From: a virus
Direction: 5' to 3' (one strand)
DNA: 26,458 bases
Virus record (IMG/VR): IMGVR_UViG_3300009428_002469
Location: 1-26,458 of that record
Part shown: positions 4,899 through 11,641 of the stretch, one piece after another
Layout: each line of letters begins with the position of its first letter
Numbering within the stretch: position 1 is the first letter of the stretch
The notes under the pieces: generated by a model
The model's input: only the letters and a program-made list of their open reading frames with translations
The model's database searches: none
Told to the model about the DNA's origin: nothing
Program-made: the position numbers and the translations under genes

Positions 4899-5477
4899 AT
4901 GAAAAATTCAACAAGAATAGAACTCGCCCTAGCAATACTGATACTGATAGTATGCACACTACTAGTGATACGTGGGTGTAATAGGGAAACAGAATCGGCA
5001 AGTAAGGTAGTAGAGCTAAGGACGCAGCGAGTATTAGTAAAGACAGAGCACTCGATTGACTCAGCTGCGTATCAAATGGAGATTACGTATTTAAACGCCA
5101 AGCTAGTGGAACTAGAGGAGAAGGTTGCTGCTAAAAAAGTAAAGTACGTAACTGTATACAGAGATTACCTAACGGATCCTACAGACTCTGTAGTAATTAC
5201 AGAAGTAGTTGAAGTATGCAATGACTTAGTAATAGAACAAGCCGAAGTAATTGTAGCTCAGGATTCGGTGATTACAACACAAGAAGAGTTCATCGTGGTA
5301 CAGGATAGTACTATCACGCGACTAGATATCCTACTACTAAAATCACATGATGTATTAGAAACAGTAGAGGTAGCAAACATTAAGTTAAAAACTAAACTAA
5401 AGCGGACCCGTAAGATTGGAATAGTCGGGTTTATATCTGGAGTGATTGGTGGCGTTATACTTACAATAGCAATTTAA
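4899..5477 (+). CDS. Membrane protein with N- and C-terminal hydrophobic segments and central coiled coil (spanin-like)
   Basis: 192 residues. An N-terminal hydrophobic segment (residues about 8-25, LALAILILIVCTLLVIR) is followed by Gly-Cys at 26-27. The central 120 residues are charged and heptad-like, with repeated phrases such as VIVAQDSVITTQEEF and FIVVQDSTITRL, indicating a coiled coil. A second hydrophobic segment covers residues about 173-192 at the extreme C-terminus. A rod between two membrane anchors is the layout of spanins, which fuse inner and outer membranes during lysis. The IRGC at 24-27 is an imperfect lipobox, so either a lipoprotein (unimolecular spanin) or a transmembrane anchor is possible. 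It is the first gene after P1. No endolysin is adjacent, which weakens the lysis interpretation. Confidence 0.45.
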   Translation: MKNSTRIELALAILILIVCTLLVIRGCNRETESASKVVELRTQRVLVKTEHSIDSAAYQMEITYLNAKLVELEEKVAAKKVKYVTVYRDYLTDPTDSVVITEVVEVCNDLVIEQAEVIVAQDSVITTQEEFIVVQDSTITRLDILLLKSHDVLETVEVANIKLKTKLKRTRKIGIVGFISGVIGGVILTIAI

Positions 5478-5517
5478 GAGGAAGTAAATATAGTTTAATA
5501 ACAAATAACAGTAAACA

Positions 5518-6075
5518 ATGGTGGAAGTAAACAAAGGGAGAACGTGGACAGCATTACAGGAAGATGTAATTGTATTTGTCAATGAGAGAGAAGGGTCGGC
5601 ATTTCCTAGACCAAGTAATAGTGGAGTAGCTATTCTTGCAGGAGTGTTTAATAGTGGGTACTTAAATGAAGGAGGTAAATTACTATCGTCTAAAGTAGCT
5701 TTAAAGGAATTACTAGGTTCGTATGAAGTAGAGACTAGCTTAGACCTTAATATAAACTCAGATAAGAATGAGTGGCATTATGTACTTACTATGGACAAAA
5801 GTGGGTCTATCACACCTGCAACTACAGTAGCACCCGCAATACCTAAAGCAGAAGAAAAGGTAGAGGACGCTGTAGACTTCGAAGAAGTAGCTATGCTAGA
5901 GAGTGAGGATAAAATTGAACTACCCCATGAAGGTATTGGTGGAATGAAGAATGCAGATGTAATTGCATACGTACTACAAAAGACTGGTGAAAAAATACCA
6001 GCCAGAACTAAACGTGGGCAACTAATTAAGATGGCTGATGACCTCTTAGATAAAGCAAGAGATAACAAAAAATAA
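5518..6075 (+). CDS. Hypothetical protein with possible C-terminal HeH/SAP-like helical domain
   Basis: 185 residues from the ATG at 5518. The N-terminal 100 residues are a mixed globular part (WTALQEDVIVFVNEREGS, then SSKVALKELLGSYEV). A linker of Ala, Pro, Thr and Glu (residues about 100-140) leads to a C-terminal helical segment, NADVIAYVLQKTGEKIPARTKR to DDLLDKARDNKK. This has the spacing of HeH/SAP-type helix-extension-helix modules, which bind nucleic acid or proteins and are common at the ends of small phage head proteins; the assignment is inference. It is the second gene of the P1 unit, 40 bases after the spanin-like gene, and is followed by a strong terminator. Confidence 0.5.
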   Translation: MVEVNKGRTWTALQEDVIVFVNEREGSAFPRPSNSGVAILAGVFNSGYLNEGGKLLSSKVALKELLGSYEVETSLDLNINSDKNEWHYVLTMDKSGSITPATTVAPAIPKAEEKVEDAVDFEEVAMLESEDKIELPHEGIGGMKNADVIAYVLQKTGEKIPARTKRGQLIKMADDLLDKARDNKK

Positions 6076-6098
6076 CACTACTCACACAATAGCACAAA

Positions 6099-6138
6099 AG
6101 AGCAGTGCTCCTTTAGTAATAGGGGGTGCTGCTTTTTT
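6099..6138 (+). terminator. Rho-independent terminator
   Basis: AGCAGTGCTCCT (6101-6112) pairs with AGGGGGTGCTGCT (6121-6133), with several G-U pairs, and is followed by TTTTTT. It ends the two-gene unit started at P1. Confidence 0.8.
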
Positions 6139-6146
6139 AGTATATA

Positions 6147-6183
6147 CCTCTAGGTTAGGGTGTAAAAAATCCTTAACTTTGTA
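6147..6183 (+). promoter_or_regulatory. Promoter P5 before the tail-spike gene
   Basis: CTAGG (6150-6154) lies 24 bases before TAACTTTGTA (6174-6183), the same spacing as in P1 and P2. It lies right after the terminator and 14 bases before the ATG of the beta-helix gene, so it should drive the spike and esterase genes as a separate unit. Confidence 0.65.
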
Positions 6184-6197
6184 ATAAAATTAAAATT

Positions 6198-7574
6198 ATG
6201 AAAATATTTAGAAAATCAATTCCTACTATTAAGAAGTTAAAAACAGGAGGGACATCCCTACTATTGTTTGACGGGAATAAAGATTACGCATACCAAGCAA
6301 ACTTAAAAGACGTACAAGAAGCATTGAATGCTTTTGCACCTGCTGCAGAAGAAGCAGAAGAAAGTACTGGAGGTTGGCTCATACCAGAAACAGCATTCAT
6401 CCTGCCAGGAGCTACAGGTGGGGTAATTGGTGATGGAAATGATCCTTTTCCAACTCACGCAGCTGCGGTAACCGCAGGAGCAACTTCATTTGTATTATTG
6501 CCAGGTAATTACTCAGAGTTATTTGACCTAGTGTCAGGAGCAAACTACTACTCTTACGAAGGGGTTACTTTTGTAGCAGGTGGGATTACAGCTACTGTAA
6601 ATCAAGACGGAACTAAGTGGCTAGGGAATGCTGATTTTATTGGTAATTTTCAAATGTTGTATTTCAATTCTGCTGTGGATTTAGTTGATGTCGAAATTGA
6701 ATTCAATGAGATAGAGGAAACAGGTTCAGGCGGAAGAGGATTAACTTTAAAAGTAGGTACTACAAATTTATCTAATGTAAGTGTTAAGGGTAATAAATTT
6801 ACAGGTCTTGGTGGAAACGCGTATGGTATTTATTTAAGAGGAAGACTAGGAGGAGCTATTAATATAAATGAAATTTATGGAGATTACAGTGTTATAGACG
6901 CCTTCACTCACTCGAATGCTACTTTAATTATTTCTTACAATAAGTTAGTATTAAGAGACGGTGGTATTGGAGGTAATTTACCTCAGTACAAGCATGCATT
7001 TATATCTTACTTATCGGACGCTACATCTAATATAACATTACGAGGGGATATTTATAATGAAGTATCTACCTTGATGGCAAGTAACGGGGCAGCTGTAGTT
7101 AGTTGGACAGCTAACCTTGGTACAGTGACTATTGAAGGTGATATCTATGCTCTTAATAATAGAGGTATTATTTGTACAACTGGTAACGTTGTCCACAAAG
7201 GAAACCTTAAATCTTTAGATAGAGCTTATGTAATTGACGGTACTGGTAAAATAGACGCTGTAAATAGCATTGTAGAGCAAGGTAAAACTTGTACTATTGG
7301 TGGTACAGGAGAATTAGTGATACTTAATTCTACAATTAAATCTACTGCTGCAGATCATATTATTGACGTTGTAGCCAGTGGAGCATCAGTTAGAATTACA
7401 AATTCAATTTTAGAAGGTACTTCAGGAGTTTGTGTTGAACATAATGCAACTACACCTACTATAGCATTCCAAGGGAGTGTTTCTTCTAACTTAGCAAATA
7501 GCGCATTTACAGACGCGTGTTCTCCAACAGGTTTCACACAGCAAACTGGTCTTGTTGCACCTATTGTAAATTAA
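6198..7574 (+). CDS. Beta-helix tail-spike/fibre-like protein
   Basis: 458 residues. The N-terminal 60 residues (MKIFRKSIPTIKKLKTGG, then a helical DVQEALNAFAPAAEEAEES) look like a virion-attachment domain, similar to short N-terminal modules of Bacteroidota phage fibre proteins. From about residue 65 a series of short strands with regular Gly/Asn turns begins: FVLLPGNYSELFDLVSG, GVTFVAGGITATV, then repeated NI/NV/TI phrases such as NLSNVSVKGNKFTGL and TVTIEGDIYALNN. This is the pattern of right-handed parallel beta-helix proteins, which in phages are receptor-binding or polysaccharide-degrading spikes. No catalytic residues can be identified. It has its own promoter and is followed after one base by an SGNH esterase gene, which supports a glycan-directed role. 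Confidence 0.65.
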   Translation: MKIFRKSIPTIKKLKTGGTSLLLFDGNKDYAYQANLKDVQEALNAFAPAAEEAEESTGGWLIPETAFILPGATGGVIGDGNDPFPTHAAAVTAGATSFVLLPGNYSELFDLVSGANYYSYEGVTFVAGGITATVNQDGTKWLGNADFIGNFQMLYFNSAVDLVDVEIEFNEIEETGSGGRGLTLKVGTTNLSNVSVKGNKFTGLGGNAYGIYLRGRLGGAININEIYGDYSVIDAFTHSNATLIISYNKLVLRDGGIGGNLPQYKHAFISYLSDATSNITLRGDIYNEVSTLMASNGAAVVSWTANLGTVTIEGDIYALNNRGIICTTGNVVHKGNLKSLDRAYVIDGTGKIDAVNSIVEQGKTCTIGGTGELVILNSTIKSTAADHIIDVVASGASVRITNSILEGTSGVCVEHNATTPTIAFQGSVSSNLANSAFTDACSPTGFTQQTGLVAPIVN

Positions 7575-7575
7575 T

Positions 7576-8241
7576 ATGCGACATACTATGGAAAAAATAG
7601 CTAGATTAAGTAATAAGAAATGGAGCCTGGGTAAAGCTAAGGTCGTTTCTCAAGCTACAGAGATAGTACTACTAGGAGACTCCATGTTAAAGTATACGGA
7701 AGTAGGTAACTACCCTGTGAACTTAGAACCGTGGACAAGTCTATTAGGTACGGATAATGTATTTAATTACTCTACAAGTGGAGCACGAATTCGTAATATG
7801 TGGGACTATGGTACTCCTACTAACTTAAGTGAAGCTCTTGCTAAAGCACCTGACTTTACTTTAGTATCTATTGGAGCAAATAATAGACCTGACTCGGATA
7901 GTACAATAAGAAGTGAATACATTACTCTAGGTGAGTCACTGGAAACTCTAGGGACACCATTTGCTTTTAGCCTTGTGTTCCCTTGTACGGAAGCCTACAG
8001 AGATACATATAATAACGGGTTTAATACTAGGATACCTGAAATTATAGACTTACTAATAGGTGTATGTGAAGATAAGGGTTGGGAATATGTAGACCTTAAA
8101 AAACAACTAGTCTACACAAGCCTAGCTGATAACTTATCTTACTTGCGAGCAGATTATTCAAGTGATGGACTACACCTTAACAATAAAGGATATAAAGAGT
8201 TCAGTAAAGCAATTGCCGGATTTATCAATACCAAATTTTAA
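7576..8241 (+). CDS. SGNH/GDSL-family hydrolase (probable carbohydrate esterase)
   Basis: 221 residues starting one base after the stop of the spike gene. Four SGNH landmarks are visible: block I LLGDSML with the nucleophile Ser36; a glycine in TSGAR (Gly69) as block II; GANN at residues 100-103 as block III, with Asn102-Asn103 replacing the usual Asn-Asp; and block V SDGLHLN with Asp197 and His200 as the remaining catalytic residues. There is no signal peptide, as expected for a virion component. Members of this family remove acetyl or acyl groups from polysaccharides, so with the neighbouring beta-helix protein it may de-esterify capsule or exopolysaccharide on the host surface. The substrate cannot be read from sequence. 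A terminator follows within 20 bases. Confidence 0.8.
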   Translation: MRHTMEKIARLSNKKWSLGKAKVVSQATEIVLLGDSMLKYTEVGNYPVNLEPWTSLLGTDNVFNYSTSGARIRNMWDYGTPTNLSEALAKAPDFTLVSIGANNRPDSDSTIRSEYITLGESLETLGTPFAFSLVFPCTEAYRDTYNNGFNTRIPEIIDLLIGVCEDKGWEYVDLKKQLVYTSLADNLSYLRADYSSDGLHLNNKGYKEFSKAIAGFINTKF

Positions 8242-8256
8242 TACAAATAAATAACT

Positions 8257-8290
8257 AATGAAACCCTAGGAGCAATCCTGGGGTTTTTTG
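8257..8290 (+). terminator. Rho-independent terminator after esterase gene
   Basis: An AAACCCTAGGA arm and a TCCTGGGGTTT arm form a stem with one mismatch around a short loop, followed by TTTTTT. It closes the spike-esterase unit. Confidence 0.8.
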
Positions 8291-8339
8291 GGTTTAGGGC
8301 ATACCTGAGGTACGAAGGTATGTGTAGTAATAAGGGCGA

Positions 8340-8356
8340 AAGCCTTCGGCTTTTTG
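8340..8356 (+). terminator. Second short terminator-like hairpin
   Basis: AAAGCC (8340-8345) pairs with GGCTTT (8349-8354) around TTC, and the run of T's continues to 8356. It may back up the preceding terminator. Confidence 0.55.
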
Positions 8357-8494
8357 TTCTGTGTGTTAGATTCGGCACAGCAGGCCCTGGCGCGGTAAAT
8401 TTTCGGATTTGATTCGTTTTACCCCCAAGGGTGGCCGCCGAGTTTTTAAGTCGCTTAGATCGCGTCAAATGACTTTTGCAAATAAATATTAACT

Positions 8495-8532
8495 TTTCTT
8501 GGAAGTATGAGAATTAAATGCGTACCTTTGTA
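8495..8532 (+). promoter_or_regulatory. Promoter P3 upstream of the noncoding structured segment
   Basis: TTTCTTGGAAGTA at 8495-8507, 15 bases, then TACCTTTGTA at 8523-8532. The elements match P1 and P2, with one extra spacer base. No ORF begins within the next 300 bases, so transcription from here would give an untranslated RNA or a very long leader for the gene at 8861. Confidence 0.7.
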
Positions 8533-8539
8533 CCACATC

Positions 8540-8762
8540 ACACACATAACAATAGTAATTCCTTTACGGTGCTCCTCTCTTAGACGGGTAATACTTACGC
8601 ACTAGTTCGGCGTTTGGATCAGGCAACTGCTTTTATAAAAAGCAACATAAGTATAGGAGAGGGTAGGAAGGAAGTATAAGTATAGAATATTCTACACTTA
8701 TAATAGCCAAGTACACCTGTAGTGTTAACTCAGACTCCTTCTGATAAGTGTACCGGCTATGA
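8540..8762 (+). ncRNA. Candidate structured noncoding RNA
   Basis: Downstream of P3 the sequence folds into ordered stems. CCTCTCTT (8574-8581) pairs with AGGAGAGG (8655-8662) with one G-U. After a 9-base bulge, ATACTTA (8591-8597) pairs with TAAGTAT (8648-8654). Inside, TGCTTTT (8628-8634) pairs with AAAAGCA (8638-8644). Then comes a 28-base palindrome (8675-8702), and TAGCC/GGCTA plus GTACAC/GTGTAC (8704-8759) enclose a TCAGA/TCTGA hairpin. No ORF with an ATG of useful length lies within. The transcript ends are estimates. It could be a free phage RNA or a 5' leader; function is unknown. Confidence 0.5.
8675..8702. repeat. 28-bp near-perfect palindrome
   Basis: TATAAGT and ACTTATA flank the perfect 12-bp core TAGAATATTCTA, with a single mismatched base on each side of the core (A at 8682, C at 8695). 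It could bind a dimeric regulator or form the 3' hairpin of an RNA started at P3. Confidence 0.7.
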
Positions 8763-8800
8763 TACGTCTCTGTAAATATAACTAAAAATAATCCCATAAA

Positions 8801-8837
8801 TTACTTGGAATAACCCTAGAGATTACGTAACTTTGTA
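8801..8837 (+). promoter_or_regulatory. Promoter P2 for the head-gene block
   Basis: TTACTTGGAATAA at 8801-8813, 14 bases, then TAACTTTGTA at 8828-8837. It differs from P1 at one position in the upstream element and one in the -7 element, at identical spacing. The winged-helix gene begins 24 bases downstream. Confidence 0.75.
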
Positions 8838-8860
8838 CCTAGAGACAGAGAAACAATAAC

Positions 8861-9232
8861 ATGGAAAAGAAAGAATTTAATATACCAACAAAGCAAAACA
8901 GACAGGCCGTTAAAATGTACTTTGCACTTATACGCCCCTTTCTTAAGGGGCTGCAGCCAAAAGAGGCTGACATATATGCAGAGATAGTTTACCAGTATGC
9001 AGTGAAGTCGCTAACCGTACCTAACAAAGAAGACTGCCTAGCACTTGTGCTAAATACTGCAGGACGAAAAGTGATCAGTGACGAATTAGGGATTACCCAG
9101 CAAATACTAAGAAACGTATTAGCTAAGTTAAAGAAGACTGGGATTTTAAAAAACGGAAGTATAAGTGATACTTACTTATTAAAATTAAATAGTGATAGTC
9201 TTCAAATTTGTTTTAACTTTGTAATAAAGTAA
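8861..9232 (+). CDS. Small winged-helix/HTH phage protein
   Basis: 123 residues. The C-terminal half contains a helix-turn-helix with a wing-like tail: VISDELGITQQILRNVLAKL (residues 71-90), then KKTGILKNGSISDTYLLKL. The N-terminal part (MYFALIRPFLKG, then EADIYAEIVYQYA) is helical. Such proteins in phages are transcription regulators or DNA-recognition subunits. It is the first gene of the head block, directly after P2 and the structured noncoding segment, and could therefore control late transcription; a DNA-recognition role in packaging is an alternative. Its last codons overlap another TAACTTTGTA promoter element at 9214-9223. Confidence 0.6.
   Translation: MEKKEFNIPTKQNRQAVKMYFALIRPFLKGLQPKEADIYAEIVYQYAVKSLTVPNKEDCLALVLNTAGRKVISDELGITQQILRNVLAKLKKTGILKNGSISDTYLLKLNSDSLQICFNFVIK
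9214..9223 (+). promoter_or_regulatory. -7-like element TAACTTTGTA inside gene end
   Basis: TAACTTTGTA followed by ATAAA matches the P5 sequence over this stretch and lies 23 bases before the next ATG, the same distance as in P5. No good upstream element is seen, and the sequence also encodes the end of the winged-helix protein. Confidence 0.35.
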
Positions 9233-9236
9233 CACA

Positions 9237-9386
9237 ATGAGAAACACAAACGAGCAAGATATCGAGTTTGCTCTATTTGATTTAGAAGAAGCAAACAGAG
9301 CCAAGAGAGTAGCATTAAAAGATATGCAAATTAAAAGACCTAAGAATGCAAAGAAAAGTAAAAAGGATACTAGAACAAGTAGCTAA
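9237..9386 (+). CDS. Small charged protein, 49 aa
   Basis: ATG at 9237, TAA at 9384-9386. The N-terminal half is acidic (MRNTNEQDIEFALFDLEEAN) and the C-terminal half is strongly basic (KRPKNAKKSKKDTRTSS). The gene starts four bases after the winged-helix stop and overlaps the next gene by 41 bases. The basic tail suggests nucleic-acid binding. The protein is not recognised. Confidence 0.5.
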   Translation: MRNTNEQDIEFALFDLEEANRAKRVALKDMQIKRPKNAKKSKKDTRTSS

Positions 9387-9597
9387 GGAATCAAACATAC
9401 CAGTCTCAGTTGTCCAGGCTGCAGTGGAGTCCCAATTCCAGTGCGCTCGTGAAGCCACTAAGTCCGGAATATCTGGTGTGCCTAGTTCGTTTAAAAATAT
9501 TCGCTTTCCAAACTTAGGTCTTTTAGTTGCAAAAGAGTGGAAAATTAAAATGCTACACTCACGTAAAGAAAATAAAGTTAAAGCTACAAATAAATAA
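9346..9597 (+). CDS. HU/IHF-like small DNA-binding protein (candidate)
   Basis: 83 residues. The layout matches the shorter HU/IHF-like proteins found near structural genes of some phages: two N-terminal helices (KRILEQVAKESNIPVSVVQA and AAVESQFQCAREATKSG) followed by a strand with the FPNLG phrase (FKNIRFPNLGLLVAKEW), which corresponds to the GFGxF region of HU proteins. A basic C-terminal tail (HSRKENKVKATNK) follows. The long DNA-binding arms of full-length HU are not evident. The family assignment rests on pattern and length only. It overlaps the preceding 49-aa gene by 41 bases, or it could start at a downstream Met. Confidence 0.45.
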   Translation: MQRKVKRILEQVAKESNIPVSVVQAAVESQFQCAREATKSGISGVPSSFKNIRFPNLGLLVAKEWKIKMLHSRKENKVKATNK

Positions 9598-9710
9598 AAA
9601 CTTAGCAGTGTTATTGAGAAGTAAGCACTACAGGTAAGGATAAGCTTAAGCAAATGGACTTAAGACACCTTTAATAGTATAACCGCCTAGGGGCAAAAAG
9701 TAAACAAGTA

Positions 9711-10091
9711 ATGGAGAATGTAAACAAAGAATTAACAGCAGCATTAGATGATTTAGCATCTAGATTTGAGAACTACACAGTATCAGAGTGTCCTACTCCA
9801 ACAGGTAATGATGTAATTATTATCAATCCTGAGGCAGCGCATTTTAAAGAGGTACAAACAATTGTAGAAGACTTACCTAAAAAGCATCACGAACAGTTTA
9901 CATCTATGTATGTAACATTGGCATGGTCTAGACCTCATAGGATTATTAAAGCAGGTCCTACTTGTACACGTTATTCTAAAGATGATTTAGCACTATCAAG
10001 TGAAACTACTAAGTTACTTTCAAAAGTTATTCTAGGTGGGAAGTACCTAGTTTTACCAGAGAACGCATTTACAGTTAAAGTAAACGGATAG
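9711..10091 (+). CDS. Candidate divergent GroES-like co-chaperonin
   Basis: 126 residues, ending four bases before the GroEL-family gene. After a helical N-terminal extension of about 30 residues comes PTGNDVIIINPEAA (residues about 29-42), comparable to the first strand of co-chaperonins (DRVLVK-type). The end, GKYLVLPENAFTVKV, is comparable to the final strands of GroES (EYLILRE, DILAIV). Between them, IIKAGPTCTRYSKDDLAL may match the strand and GD turn after the roof loop, and HHEQFTSMYVTLAWS may replace the mobile loop. No clear IVL-type mobile-loop tripeptide is seen. Phage T4 gp31 shows that phage co-chaperonins can be extremely divergent. The call depends heavily on genome context. Confidence 0.45.
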   Translation: MENVNKELTAALDDLASRFENYTVSECPTPTGNDVIIINPEAAHFKEVQTIVEDLPKKHHEQFTSMYVTLAWSRPHRIIKAGPTCTRYSKDDLALSSETTKLLSKVILGGKYLVLPENAFTVKVNG

Positions 10092-10095
10092 TAAG

Positions 10096-11640
10096 ATGAT
10101 CGGATCAGGAACAACAGAAAATGTAACAGGTTCAGCGGTTCGCAAAGGATTAATTGAAGGTAGTGCAGAGATCGCGGAAGCGGTCTCTACTACTTTTGGA
10201 CCTTACGGGCGCAACGTAGCTATTACAATGAAATACAATGTACCACGTATTACTAAAGATGGGGCTACTGTAGCAGGCTATATGGCTTCTACTGACCCTA
10301 TACGTAACGTAGCTATACAAATTATTAATCAAGCTGCAAATGAGACAGCTATATTAGCAGGTGACGGTACTACAAGTACAACTATCCTTTCTAATGAGTT
10401 AGTTAAACAGTGCTTTGAAATGATATCGCAAGGTTACCAACCTATGCAACTAAAGAGAGATTTATTAGATTTACAAGATGTATTACTACGTCACCTTGAA
10501 GTAGAGAGTGCGGAGTTAGGAGTAGATCAAATTAAATCAATTGCAATGGTAGCTTGTAATGGTAATGAGGAGTTAGCTAATTTAGTTACAGAAGCTTTTC
10601 AGGTAATAGGTGAAGATGGATCTGTTACAGTAGTACCTTCTCAAAGTCAGTACACAACTTTAGAGGCTACAGAGGGAATTAGACTTGAGCGTAGTAACAT
10701 ACTTACAAATGTAAGTGGAGAAGCTGCAAGAGTTAAGCACGAGAACTGTAAAGTTCTAGTAACAGATTTAGATATTACAACTTTAGCTCAGGCGCAGGTT
10801 GTTGTAAATATACAGGCTGAGTTAGGCTCACCGCTTTTGATTATTTGTAATGATTTAGTAGGGGAAGCTGCAGAAGCAATTACATTTCACGTAAGAGAGC
10901 ATAAGTCTCCTATTTCAATTATCAGAGGTCCCGGTGTAGCTGTAGCTCGTAGGGAGTCCCTAAAAGACCTGGCTATAGTTACAGGTGCTAAGTTTATCTC
11001 TAAAGATGCAGGGTATGACATGGAAGATGTTAAATCTAAATTTGTAGGTAAAGCTGATATTGTTGAGATTACTGCAAATGAAACTAATATTGTAGGCCGC
11101 CACGGTGATCCTAAGTTAATTGAAGATAGAATTAACTATTACAACGAATTAATTGATCAAGATAAGCAAGGGAATACTACTAATTACAAATTACGCCGGG
11201 CTTATTTTACTTCAGGTGCCGCTGTTCTATATGTAGGAGGTACTAGTGAATCTGAAATTGATGAGAAAAAGGATTCGCTTGATGATACTATCCGGGCAGT
11301 ACGAAGTGCACTAGCAGATGGATATGTAACAGGTGGGGGTTTAACTTACGCCAGACTAATGCCTAAAAGGTTATTAGCTTCTATACCTAAGAAAAAATGG
11401 TATAAAAAACACAAGTTAACAAGTGTAGAGGTTATGCAAAATAGTTTAACTAGTTTAATGACCCTTATCCTTTCTAACTCAGGGATTACAACTGCAGAAA
11501 TGCACGAAGAATCCGTAATTACAAACAAAATAATTGACCCTACATTAGTAATCAAGTCAACTATCAGTAATGCAATAGGTGCAGCAATACTTATTAGCAC
11601 TACGGATTGTGTAGTAGTCAGAGAAGAATTACACCATTAA
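10096..11640 (+). CDS. GroEL-family (group I) phage chaperonin
   Basis: 514 residues. The nucleotide site is conserved: TFGPYGRN (33-40), ITKDGATVA (52-60, Asp55), AGDGTT (88-93, Asp90), Asp397 in the DDTIRAVRSALADG region, VTGGGLTY (411-418) and IDPT (480-483, Asp481), matching E. coli Asp52, Asp87, Asp398, GGG and Asp495. The apical domain keeps GSPLLIICNDLVGEA and a GPGVAVARRESLKDLAIVTG segment equivalent to the APGFGDRRK region. Differences are Tyr for Lys in GPKGRN, a shortened equatorial segment before IDPT, a divergent substrate-binding strand near residues 195-210, and no Gly-Gly-Met tail. It should form an ATP-driven folding ring. It sits between head genes, so the capsid or tail proteins are likely clients. 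Confidence 0.92.
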   Translation: MIGSGTTENVTGSAVRKGLIEGSAEIAEAVSTTFGPYGRNVAITMKYNVPRITKDGATVAGYMASTDPIRNVAIQIINQAANETAILAGDGTTSTTILSNELVKQCFEMISQGYQPMQLKRDLLDLQDVLLRHLEVESAELGVDQIKSIAMVACNGNEELANLVTEAFQVIGEDGSVTVVPSQSQYTTLEATEGIRLERSNILTNVSGEAARVKHENCKVLVTDLDITTLAQAQVVVNIQAELGSPLLIICNDLVGEAAEAITFHVREHKSPISIIRGPGVAVARRESLKDLAIVTGAKFISKDAGYDMEDVKSKFVGKADIVEITANETNIVGRHGDPKLIEDRINYYNELIDQDKQGNTTNYKLRRAYFTSGAAVLYVGGTSESEIDEKKDSLDDTIRAVRSALADGYVTGGGLTYARLMPKRLLASIPKKKWYKKHKLTSVEVMQNSLTSLMTLILSNSGITTAEMHEESVITNKIIDPTLVIKSTISNAIGAAILISTTDCVVVREELHH

Positions 11641-11641
11641 T

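Larger units (their letters stand above)
8242..8860. other. 619-bp noncoding segment: terminators, GC-rich island, two promoters, structured RNA candidate
   Basis: No supported gene on either strand. The minus-strand frame 8238-8468 has a Ser/Pro/Arg-rich composition that looks noncoding. The segment holds two terminators (8257-8356), a GC-rich island at about 8371-8446, promoter P3 (8495-8532), a series of stems (8574-8759) and promoter P2 (8801-8837). It sits directly upstream of the head-gene block. Confidence 0.65.

Noticed and set aside
8238-8468. 76-aa minus-strand ORF after the esterase gene
   Set aside because: It runs through two terminators and a GC-rich noncoding island, and its Ser/Pro/Arg-rich product has no recognisable pattern.
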